From NCBI RefSeq assembly GCF_012971745.1, contig NZ_CP048834.1:1736001-1800000 (forward strand): DNA of 64,000 nucleotides. Reading direction: 5' to 3'. Every line of letters starts with the position of its first letter. The first letter of the stretch is position 1. The DNA comes from Starkeya sp. ORNL1 (GTDB taxonomy: Bacteria > Pseudomonadota > Alphaproteobacteria > Rhizobiales > Xanthobacteraceae). The position numbers were made by a program, and so were the translations under genes. Shown here piece by piece: positions 52,163 through 59,665 of the stretch. The notes beneath the pieces were generated by a model, which was not told the DNA's origin, did no database searches, and worked only from the letters and a program-made list of their open reading frames with translations.

Positions 52163-52483
52163 TCAACACAATCGGTGAGTCACAGTCATATTTAACTGAG
52201 CGGCAACTTTCGATGCCCTCTCTAGGAATGCTAGCCCGATATCGGGAATTGGATATTTACATAAGACGTCGATGCGCAAATATCGACCGTTAGCGGCTGG
52301 ATATTCTTCATATATCCTGCCCGATTCCACGAACTCAAAATATAAATTCAACTTATCTTGTAATGCATTAAGATGTATCCATTCGTCACTCCAGTCCCAG
52401 GCGTCGATAATGGCAAGAAATATCGTACCGTTACGCGCATCGGTACCCACCGCGTCAATCACCTCGAGGTTGTCCAAACTCAT
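52163..52483 (-). CDS. DUF6572-like immunity protein, copy 2
   Basis: 106 residues: MSLDNLEVIDAVGTDARNGT, IFLAIIDAWDWSDEWIHLNA, LQDKLNLYFEFVESGRIYEE. Overlaps the intact nuclease-type toxin stop by 4 bases; this is the reference toxin-immunity pair for the three DUF6572 copies. Confidence 0.77.
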   Translation of the reverse strand: MSLDNLEVIDAVGTDARNGTIFLAIIDAWDWSDEWIHLNALQDKLNLYFEFVESGRIYEEYPAANGRYLRIDVLCKYPIPDIGLAFLERASKVAAQLNMTVTHRLC

Positions 52484-54060
52484 CGCGTAACCTTCCTGAT
52501 AATGTTCACCGCCGTGGGTGGAATGATGGTTCCGCCGACGTATGGCGCCTTTCCCTTGCCCACGACAACCCCGCCATATGCTTCCAGCTCTGGATAGACC
52601 CGCCTCTGGTTGTAGGTTAGTCGCGCTGTACTGGACGCCTTCATTTCTGTCAGTTTGATTTTACCCGTTGCTGCATCCCTCCCCACAGCGTCAAGCCTGA
52701 CGGGCAAGCCCGAAGGGCCACTGGACTTAAAGGTAATTTGCCGTCGAACCTCTATACCGAGCTTCTGCAGATCGTTAGCGAAAACATCCGCCTCGAAGGC
52801 GTCTCCAGCAGCCTTGTTTTTGATAATCTGAGGAACGTTCCTCTCTGCAGCACCGGTGGCTTGCGCGCTACCCAGGCGGGCTGCCTCAAACGCACGCAAT
52901 TCCGCGTCGGGCAACGTCGGAATTTTGATGCCGGTTTTGTAAGCCTGCGCCGGGCTTTCGCCCGCGACAGGCAGAGCTGCCATGCGCGTGGCATCTCCCA
53001 CCGTCCGACCGCCGGTGGGCGGGGCAGCAAAGTCACGGATCGTGCGTCCCGCCCGCGCCAGCGCTCCCGGCGCCGTCGCCCCCGCAGCGGCCAGCCCACC
53101 GATGAGCCCGCCGACCACCTGCGCGGTTGGCTTCCAGGCTTCCGGCACCACCTCGCCGGCGGCGTTGCCGGTGCCGCCCGCCGCGGCGCCGATCACCGCC
53201 TCGCGGCCGAGTTCGCGGGCGCTATTGGCGCGGCCGAACGCGGCCTGCGCCCACCAGGGCAATTCGCGCGCCGCCAGCACCGCCCCGCCGCGCACCATGG
53301 CCGCAGGCGCCACCATATAGGCGGCGCCCTCGCCGACGCTGCGGGCGATCCTCTCCGCCGGGGTGACGGCAGCGACGCTTTCCGGGTCGGGAATGCCGAG
53401 ATACGTGCCGCCCCGCGCCAGCGAGTGCGAGCCGAGGAACGGGTCCTCGATGTATCCGAGGTCCGCACCGCTGGCGTAATTGACGCCGTCGATGCTGCGG
53501 TTCATCACCCAGGTCATGGCGTCGACCGGGGCGCCCAGCGTGCCGTAGACGCCTTGGGCGAGACCCGCCGCCGCGTTCATCATCACGCCGTCGCCCTCTG
53601 CGGGCTCCAACTCGCCGGGCTGGCGCTGTGCGGTGGCGCCGAAGCCATCGACACGCTCGGTGGATTGCGGCCCCACCATCGGCTTGGGGACGGCCAGGCT
53701 CGTGTAGTCGGCCGGCGGTTCCAGAGGGGTCAGCGGAGGTGGCGGCGGGTCGTACCGCCGCGTGGCCAGCACCGTCTTCGGCTCGGGCAGATTGACGCCG
53801 ATCGAGGGGAGGAACCGGCCGGGCGGCGCCGGCTGCGGCGCGTTCTGGCCGAACAGCGCGGGGTCGAATAGGCGGCGCAGGAACTGGCCCGGCGGCGCCG
53901 GCGGCGGCGGCGCGTATTGGCCGAACAGAGCCGGGTCGAACAACTCCTGGAAATAGGTGCCCGGCCGGCCGCCGCTGAGCGGATCGTTCGGTGGATAATA
54001 GAGGGCGTCACCGCCCCAGCCGCCCCAGTCGGGCGGCGGCGAATTCCTGAACTGCGCCAT
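52480..54060 (-). CDS. Polymorphic toxin-like protein with nuclease-type C-terminal domain
   Basis: 526 residues, MAQFRNSPPPDWGGWGGDAL. Repeats FQELFDPALFGQYAPPPPAP, LRRLFDPALFGQNAPQPAPP, GRFLPSIGVNLPEPKTVLAT. Core NAAAGLAQGVYGTLGAPVDA, IPDPESVAAVTPAERIARSV, AAAGGTGNAAGEVVPEAWKP. C-terminal 110 residues: KAAGDAFEADVFANDLQKLG, EVRRQITFKSSGPSGLPVRL, DAVGRDAATGKIKLTEMKAS. The order E..., R.D-A-x10-K-x-E-x-K fits a PD-(D/E)xK-like nuclease core (D of RLDAVG, E and K of TEMKAS); this is a pattern-based guess. Intact and coupled to DUF6572 immunity. Confidence 0.75.
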   Translation of the reverse strand: MAQFRNSPPPDWGGWGGDALYYPPNDPLSGGRPGTYFQELFDPALFGQYAPPPPAPPGQFLRRLFDPALFGQNAPQPAPPGRFLPSIGVNLPEPKTVLATRRYDPPPPPLTPLEPPADYTSLAVPKPMVGPQSTERVDGFGATAQRQPGELEPAEGDGVMMNAAAGLAQGVYGTLGAPVDAMTWVMNRSIDGVNYASGADLGYIEDPFLGSHSLARGGTYLGIPDPESVAAVTPAERIARSVGEGAAYMVAPAAMVRGGAVLAARELPWWAQAAFGRANSARELGREAVIGAAAGGTGNAAGEVVPEAWKPTAQVVGGLIGGLAAAGATAPGALARAGRTIRDFAAPPTGGRTVGDATRMAALPVAGESPAQAYKTGIKIPTLPDAELRAFEAARLGSAQATGAAERNVPQIIKNKAAGDAFEADVFANDLQKLGIEVRRQITFKSSGPSGLPVRLDAVGRDAATGKIKLTEMKASSTARLTYNQRRVYPELEAYGGVVVGKGKAPYVGGTIIPPTAVNIIRKVTR

Positions 54061-54665
54061 TGGCAATGTCCTTGGGAAACAAGGACCGGCGAACGCGCGC
54101 GCACTCCGCCGTCAGCGACGGGGGAGCGGGGCGTCGTCGCTGGTCGGGGGTGGTGCGGGAGCGGAGTGAATCGGCACCGGGCGCCGGCGCGCGTTGGTGC
54201 AAACACGCCGTCATGGCCGGCAAAGGCGACCTGTGGTCGCCGTCTCTTGAGAGACGCCGAGGCTGCCGCCTCGGCTGGGCCGGCCATCCACGGTTGTTCC
54301 ATGTGGCAAGGGCGTGGATGCCCGGGACAAGCCCGGGCATGACGACCTGCTTGAATGGCGAAGCGGCTAGATCACGCCGTCATCCCGGACAGCCGCAGGC
54401 CGATCCAGGATCGCGCGAAGGTGTTGCGCAGGACTTCACGCGATCCCGGCTCTACGCTGCGCGGAGCCTGCCTCGGGCTTGCCAAAGGCAAGACCCGTGG
54501 GGCCGGGATGACGATTGGTGGGTGAGGAAAGAAGAAGAGAAAAAGCGCGCTGCTCTGCTTCAGCATCCTTCGATGCCGCTTCGCGGTGCCTCAGGATGAG
54601 GTTGCTTTCATGGGTGAACCTCATCCTGAGGCGCGAGCGCCAGCGAGCCTCGAAGGATCCTGAAA
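54061..54665. repeat. Toxin leader plus R3, R2 and inverted R1 repeats
   Basis: Leader at 54061-54150; R3 (gtcatggccggcaaaggcga..cccgggacaagcccgggcatgacg) 54211-54345; R2 54379-54513; R1 pair 54555-54600 and 54618-54660. No gene. Confidence 0.7.
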
Positions 54666-54682
54666 CGGGACGCGCCCGTCAC

Positions 54683-54905
54683 ATCCCACATCAGTCGGGG
54701 CGCCGCCGGCCCCGCCGCGGGCCGCGGCCGGGTCGGCGGCGCCGGCGCAACAGGCGCACCCATCACCCGCAACATCACCCCGTCCGCGCTAGTTCGGCCC
54801 GCACCTTCTGCGCCTGCGCCAAACGCCGCATCGCGGCGCTCTGGCGTTCCTGCGCCCCGCCATAGGTCTCTACTCCCGACGCAGCGAGCGATTTCGAGCT
54901 TCTGA
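54683..54905 (-). pseudogene. Second copy of the portal gene 3' end
   Basis: Reads AASGVETYGGAQERQSAAMR, RLAQAQKVRAELARTG and, after a small indel, VMGAPVAPAPPTRPRPAAGP. It corresponds to the portal C-terminus at 57.85-57.98 kb (FKQSAALRNIAEAQRVQAEL, ALMGVPVAPMQATPP). It lies before the repeats and toxin at 54.06 kb just as the real portal lies before the toxin at 57.07 kb, so it marks a duplicated unit of portal end, repeats and toxin. Confidence 0.65.
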
Positions 54906-54917
54906 AGCCGCACGGGC

Positions 54918-55250
54918 CTATTCCGGCATGGGTGTCACTCGGTGAGCTATGATTATATCCAACTGCAGCGCAACCGCCGCAACCTGTTCGAGAAACCTGA
55001 TTCCGATATCTGGCATCGGCAGCATGGCGAAAATATCGATACGCAACTTTCGGCCAACTGCCGCCGGATACTCCTCGTAAATCTGCCCCGACTCCACGAA
55101 GCCGAGATAAGCGTTTATCTTATCCTGCAGAACATTGAGATGTTCCCATTCGTCGCTCCAATCCCATCCATCGAATATTACAAGCATTATTGTGCCATCG
55201 TGAGCGTCTGTCGCGACAGCGTCAATAACCTGCAGATCATCCACGCTCAT
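54918..55250 (-). CDS. DUF6572-like immunity protein, copy 1 (orphan)
   Basis: 110 residues: MSVDDLQVIDAVATDAHDGT, IMLVIFDGWDWSDEWEHLNV, LQDKINAYLGFVESGQIYEE. It overlaps by ATGA a short tail of a nuclease-type toxin (55247-55318). The toxin itself is gone; the immunity gene is intact. Confidence 0.75.
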   Translation of the reverse strand: MSVDDLQVIDAVATDAHDGTIMLVIFDGWDWSDEWEHLNVLQDKINAYLGFVESGQIYEEYPAAVGRKLRIDIFAMLPMPDIGIRFLEQVAAVALQLDIIIAHRVTPMPE

Positions 55251-55318
55251 CGGGTCATATCCCTCAGAATCTCAACGGTTGTTGGTGGAACCAACGTGCC
55301 ACCGACGTATGGCCACAT
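55247..55318 (-). pseudogene. Orphan tail of a nuclease-type toxin
   Basis: MWPYVGGTLVPPTTVEILRD, MTR, stop: the last 23 residues of the nuclease-type domain (compare APYVGGTIIPPTAVNIIRKV at 52.5 kb). Confidence 0.7.
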
Positions 55319-55365
55319 GAGACATGCCCTAGCATCGGCATAAATGCCTAAACCTTAGAGGCAAA

Positions 55366-55671
55366 TCACTTCCACCCTTCTCCAGCCGCCCTATGCTTGG
55401 CCTTCGCAATTTTCCAGATCACTTCGAACTCTTCAGCCGGCATCATAACAGGTTCGAATATCGGGTTAGACGCAATCTCTTCAAACGGTGGCACCGGCAC
55501 TAATCCAAGATCAGTATTGCCGGACTGCTCTTTGCCGTCAGCGAAATCCATCCGCCCATCGGCATACATTTCTACTTTTCTGACTTCCCATCGTTCAGCA
55601 TCCAGTTCGCTAAAAAGTAAAATTGGATACTCAGGTGAATCATGTATCCATTTAACCTTGATATAGTTCAT
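55366..55671 (-). CDS. DUF6881-like immunity protein of the HYD1 toxin
   Basis: 101 residues: MNYIKVKWIHDSPEYPILLF, SELDAERWEVRKVEMYADGR, FEPVMMPAEEFEVIWKIAKA. DUF6881 pattern. Overlaps the toxin stop by 4 bases. A second copy with an orphan toxin tail is at 44453. Confidence 0.77.
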   Translation of the reverse strand: MNYIKVKWIHDSPEYPILLFSELDAERWEVRKVEMYADGRMDFADGKEQSGNTDLGLVPVPPFEEIASNPIFEPVMMPAEEFEVIWKIAKAKHRAAGEGWK

Positions 55672-57074
55672 TTGCCCGGCACCCTACCGTTCCTGAGAAT
55701 TCGTCGAGTCAGATCGAGAGGCTTCTCATTCGGTATCACATAGACTCCTGGACGTCCGTTGATTGCCCCCAAATCGGTAGCGTCGATCTCGATGTAGTGT
55801 GTGAAACGATGCCCTTGGTAAGGACTACGGAGAAAGGCGGCCGATAACTCCTCAGGAGTTCTGGTGCCTGGCACAATATCGGACACGTACTGGCCATTTC
55901 CGTATCGAACATCCTTCGTCCCAGCGTACCACAATGACGGATTCAGATAATTGCTTGTAGTAATTCCGTTCAAGCCCCGCTCATCAGTATAGTGGTATAA
56001 AACCTGGCGAGGAGGAAGCTCTTTTCCAGTCGAAATTACACTCGCTGCGTCTTGGTATGGTTTCGGAAGAATAGACGTATCGCTTGAGTCAAAAGCGTCG
56101 ACGCTACGACCCCCATACGCCTGCTCCGGCTTCGTAGTCGCGACAAGTCCGCCCGCCGTCCGTGCGGTATCATCCGCCGCCACGCGACCACCCGTAAAGG
56201 CGCGGCCAGCTTGCGACGGTGCCCCCGGCGCGCCGCCCGGCGGATTGCCCCCGGGTCCAAGTGGCTGCACATTCGGCAGGGATGGCGTGCGCGTGGCGGT
56301 GCCAGAACCGCGCGTCGCCAGCAGCAGCGCCACCAGGCTGGCGGCGGCTACGCCCCCGACGCGCGCTGCCTTCTCCCAGCCGGTGACGGCGCGAATGCGC
56401 GCCGGGTCCGGCACTTCAAGCCAGTCCTCGGCTTTCGTAGCGAACCAGCGAGAGCCGAGGATCTGGTCTTCCGCGATGTACGGGTCATTCCTTCCGAGCA
56501 GGAAGTTGACCTGGTCGATCTGGTCGTTGATGCTGTCGGCTCGGTCATCGGCGGTCCCGCCGAGCGCGTTGTAGACGACCTCACTGAAACCGGCCGCCGC
56601 ATTCGGCCACAGGCCGTCGCCCTGCGCAGGATCCAGTCCGCCTGGCACCCGTGCCGGCGTGACGCCGAAGCCGGCGACACGCTCGGTGGATTGCGGCCCC
56701 ACCATAGGCTTGGGGACGGTCAGCGTCGTATAGTCGGCCGCTGGTTCCAGAGGGGTCAGCGGGGGCGGCGGCGGGTCGTACCGCCGCGTCGCCAGCACGG
56801 TCTGCGGCGGCGGCAGATGCACGCCGATCGAGGGGAGGAACCGGCCGGGCGGCGGCGGCTTCGGCAGCCGCGCCACCGCGTCGAGCAGCGAGGGCAGGAA
56901 CTGGCCGAACGGAGTGGTCGAGCGCGGCGGGGCGGAGGGGACCGGGGCGGTCAGCCCGTCATAGTCCTCGCCGGGGTTATAGCCGCCGCTGAGCGGATCG
57001 CTGCGCGGGAAATAGAGTGGATCGTCGCCCCAGCCGCCCCAGTCGGGCGGCGGCGAATTCCTGAACTGCGCCAT
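55668..57074 (-). CDS. Polymorphic toxin-like protein with HYD1-type ADP-ribosyltransferase domain
   Basis: 468 residues, MAQFRNSPPPDWGGWGDDPL. N-terminal part with LLDAVARLPKPPPPGRFLPS; core NAAAGFSEVVYNALGGTADD. C-terminal about 115 residues: RQVLYHYTDERGLNGITTSN, YLNPSLWYAGTKDVRYGNGQ, YVSDIVPGTRTPEELSAAFL, HRFTHYIEIDATDLGAINGR, PGVYVIPNEKPLDLTRRI. The YHYTDERG..I..S...PS...., D..YG.GQY.SDI.PG pattern is the HYD1 class of ADP-ribosyltransferase toxins, which modify host proteins using NAD. First toxin after the portal; intact; coupled to a DUF6881 gene. Confidence 0.82.
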   Translation of the reverse strand: MAQFRNSPPPDWGGWGDDPLYFPRSDPLSGGYNPGEDYDGLTAPVPSAPPRSTTPFGQFLPSLLDAVARLPKPPPPGRFLPSIGVHLPPPQTVLATRRYDPPPPPLTPLEPAADYTTLTVPKPMVGPQSTERVAGFGVTPARVPGGLDPAQGDGLWPNAAAGFSEVVYNALGGTADDRADSINDQIDQVNFLLGRNDPYIAEDQILGSRWFATKAEDWLEVPDPARIRAVTGWEKAARVGGVAAASLVALLLATRGSGTATRTPSLPNVQPLGPGGNPPGGAPGAPSQAGRAFTGGRVAADDTARTAGGLVATTKPEQAYGGRSVDAFDSSDTSILPKPYQDAASVISTGKELPPRQVLYHYTDERGLNGITTSNYLNPSLWYAGTKDVRYGNGQYVSDIVPGTRTPEELSAAFLRSPYQGHRFTHYIEIDATDLGAINGRPGVYVIPNEKPLDLTRRILRNGRVPGK

Positions 57075-57135
57075 TGGCAATGTCCTTGGGAAACAAGGAC
57101 CGGCGCACGCGCGCGCACTCCGCCGTCAGCGACCG
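57075..57135 (-). promoter_or_regulatory. Conserved toxin leader with Shine-Dalgarno in a hairpin
   Basis: Upstream of the ATG the minus strand reads CCTTG-tttcc-CAAGG-acattgcc-ATG. The ribosome site AAGGA overlaps the 3' arm of the hairpin. The same leader precedes the toxins at 54060, 46816 and 43479 and is deleted at the TNT toxin (50.35 kb). Possible translational brake; inference. Confidence 0.55.
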
Positions 57136-57574
57136 GGGAGCGGAGCGTCGTCGCTGGTCGGGGGTGGTGCGGGAGCGGGGCTTCCTCCCCCTCTCCCGCT
57201 TGCGGGGGAGGGTGGCGCGCGAAGCGCGTCGGGAGGGGGAATGGACCGGGTGCAGGCGGCGAGGCCCCCTCCCCAACCCTCCCCCGCAAGCGGGAGAGGG
57301 AGAGGGGGCGCCGCTAGATCACGCCGTCATCCCGGACCCCTCGGGCTTGCCAAAGGCAAGACCCGTGGGGCCGGGATGACGAATGGTGGAAGTGAAAAGA
57401 AGAAGAAGAAGAAGAAGAGAAAAAACGCGTCGCTCTGCTTCATCATCCTTCGAGGCCGCCTGCGGCGGCACCTCAGGATGACGTCGTCTATTTTGAGTCA
57501 GGCTCTGAGGATGAGGTTGCGCCTGAGTGGCGTCTCGTCGGGCCGGCCGCTGGCAACGCCCGCGGCCGGGCAGC
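57136..57574. repeat. R4, R2, GAA microsatellite and R1 repeats between portal and first toxin
   Basis: R4 at 57184-57310 (ctcccgcttgcgggggaggg..ccctcccccgcaagcgggag), R2 halves 57325-57382, (gaa)n at 57396-57420, R1 at 57440-57484. The block is nearly the same as at 46.93-47.23 kb. Confidence 0.7.
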
Positions 57575-59665
57575 TCAATAGACCGGCGGGCCGGCGGCCG
57601 CCTCGGGAGCCATGCCGGGCGGCGCGTGGGGAGCCATTCCCGCCGGCATTCCGGAATCCATCGCCGCGGGAACGCCGGGCATCGCCCCGGCCGGCGCCCC
57701 CGGCATCAGCCCCATCAGCCCCGGCTGCGGTTCCATGGGCAGGTCCTGCATCGGTCCCATCGGCATCGAGTCCATGCCAATCGGACCGGCGCCGATGGGA
57801 CCAGGGCCCGGCCCCATCGGTGCCACCTGCGGCGGGGTTGCCTGCATCGGCGCCACCGGCACGCCCATCAGCGCCAGCTCCGCCTGCACCCGCTGCGCCT
57901 CCGCGATGTTGCGCAGCGCCGCGCTCTGCTTGAACTGCGCCTCGGCCTGCTTCTCCGCCACCTCGGCCTGCGCCCCCGCCACCATCATCGGGTCCGGCGG
58001 CGCCGCGCTCGCTTCCTCCATCCCGCGCAGCAATTCCTGCTTGTTGCGCAGGTTCGGGGCGGCCTGGATCAGGGTCTTCAGCGGCAGGTCGTTGTTGGCG
58101 TCGAACTGCTTCAGCTGCACCAAGAGCGCGAACTGCTCGTCCATCAGGGCGATGCCGGTCGGGGCGTCGTCGAGGATGATGTCCACGTCGAGGGCCGCCA
58201 CCGGCGGGCCGGGCATCACCATGCCGGTGCGCGGGTCCAGCTGCGGCGCGCCGTTCAGCCCGACAAAGCGCAAATTCTGCTCATTGTCGGTCACGCGGAT
58301 CCACATCTGAGCGTTCCAATACTGCCGCACGCGGTTCCAGATCTTGCGATAGGCGCCCATGTCCATCTGGCGCAGCGCGTCGGTCAGCGTGCCCATCTGG
58401 ATCACGCCGCCCTGCTGCTGGGCGAGGATGGCGCGCCCGCTTTCCACCGCGTCCTTCTTGCCCAGCATGGAGGCGTTGGGGCCCACGGTCTCGAAGGCGG
58501 CGCTGGCCTGCGCCAGCAACTGGAAATGGCCCTGCGCCTGGTCGCTGGTGGGGATGATGCCGAAGTCGCGGCCGAACTCGGCCTCGCCCTGCATCGTCAC
58601 GTGGCCGTCGGGCCGGGCCAGCTGGCGCTTGTTCTCGGCGGCATTGGCGGCGAACTTCTGGTTGCCATAGGTCTGCCGCGCGGTGAAATGGTGCAGCGCC
58701 TTGGAGCGGCGCTTGTTCACCTCGTCCTGCAGATCCACCATGTCGCGGATCGGGCCGTAGCGGTTGTTGTCGCGGTCCACATAGGCGGCGCGCCAGCAGA
58801 ACGGGTGCTCGCGCCGGCCATTCTCGTCCACCCAGGGCGAGGGCCCGCTCATCAGAATGCCGCCCTTGGTGAAATAGGCGTAATCCCACTCGCCGTCGTC
58901 GGCGATGTAATACATCTGCACCACGCGCACCCGGCGCCGCTGGCCCGCCCCGCTCACCCAGCTCTGGGCCTTCGGCTTGTCGTCGAAGGTGCCACCGACA
59001 CTGCCGAGCGACACCGTCTCGTCGAACACCTCGGCCGCGCCCTCGCCGAATTCGCGGATCGCCGCATCGCGGTCCATCCAGATGACGAGGCCGAGATAGG
59101 CGGCATCCGCGAAATCATCCTCGGAGGAATACGGGTCCCAGAACATGCGGTCCCAGGCGCAGCGCCGGGCGATGATGGAGATGTCCGGCGTGCCGGGCAT
59201 GAGGCCCATCCCCATCCCCATATCGCCCGTGCCGCCGCCCTCGCCCGCCCGCGGCTCGGCGGTGATCTCGAGCCCGCCCCAGCCGGCCTTGAGGATGTCG
59301 CCCCACACGCGCGAGCGCACTTCCTCATAGCGGGTGTCGTCATAGACATAATGCAGCGCGTCGGTAGCGGCGGTGGAATCCGCCTCGTGCAGCGGGGTGC
59401 GCGGCAGCGCGCGCGGCCGGGTGCGCTGGGTGCGCTCCAGGCCCTGCAGATAGTCGATCTTCTGCCGCGTGAGGTTCCAGGTGATCGCCGGCTGGCCGCG
59501 CTTCTTCAATTCGCGCACCTCCTCGTCGGTCCACTGCTTGCCGTCATAATAATCGATATGCGCCTGCGCCCCGCTGCGCGCGGCCTCGCTGCCATCCTCG
59601 GCATCGAGGAAACGGTCGATCAGCAGGCTGTGGTAGGCGGCGTCGTCGAGTTTGGAGTTTTTCAT
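57575..59665 (-). CDS. Phage portal protein (P22-like)
   Basis: 696 residues, start MKNSKLDDAAYHSLLIDRFL in TGATG overlap with terL. DYYDGKQWTDEEVRELKKRG, QPAITWNLTRQKIDYLQGLE, CAWDRMFWDPYSSEDDFADA, AKVSEWN-type centre and PIRDMVDLQDEVNKRRSKAL are typical of P22-type portals. The Pro/Met/Gly-rich end (MGPGPGPIGAGPIGMDSMPM) is the variable tail seen in this group; length (P22 gp1 is 725) fits. Forms the dodecameric DNA channel of the head. Confidence 0.88.
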   Translation of the reverse strand: MKNSKLDDAAYHSLLIDRFLDAEDGSEAARSGAQAHIDYYDGKQWTDEEVRELKKRGQPAITWNLTRQKIDYLQGLERTQRTRPRALPRTPLHEADSTAATDALHYVYDDTRYEEVRSRVWGDILKAGWGGLEITAEPRAGEGGGTGDMGMGMGLMPGTPDISIIARRCAWDRMFWDPYSSEDDFADAAYLGLVIWMDRDAAIREFGEGAAEVFDETVSLGSVGGTFDDKPKAQSWVSGAGQRRRVRVVQMYYIADDGEWDYAYFTKGGILMSGPSPWVDENGRREHPFCWRAAYVDRDNNRYGPIRDMVDLQDEVNKRRSKALHHFTARQTYGNQKFAANAAENKRQLARPDGHVTMQGEAEFGRDFGIIPTSDQAQGHFQLLAQASAAFETVGPNASMLGKKDAVESGRAILAQQQGGVIQMGTLTDALRQMDMGAYRKIWNRVRQYWNAQMWIRVTDNEQNLRFVGLNGAPQLDPRTGMVMPGPPVAALDVDIILDDAPTGIALMDEQFALLVQLKQFDANNDLPLKTLIQAAPNLRNKQELLRGMEEASAAPPDPMMVAGAQAEVAEKQAEAQFKQSAALRNIAEAQRVQAELALMGVPVAPMQATPPQVAPMGPGPGPIGAGPIGMDSMPMGPMQDLPMEPQPGLMGLMPGAPAGAMPGVPAAMDSGMPAGMAPHAPPGMAPEAAAGPPVY

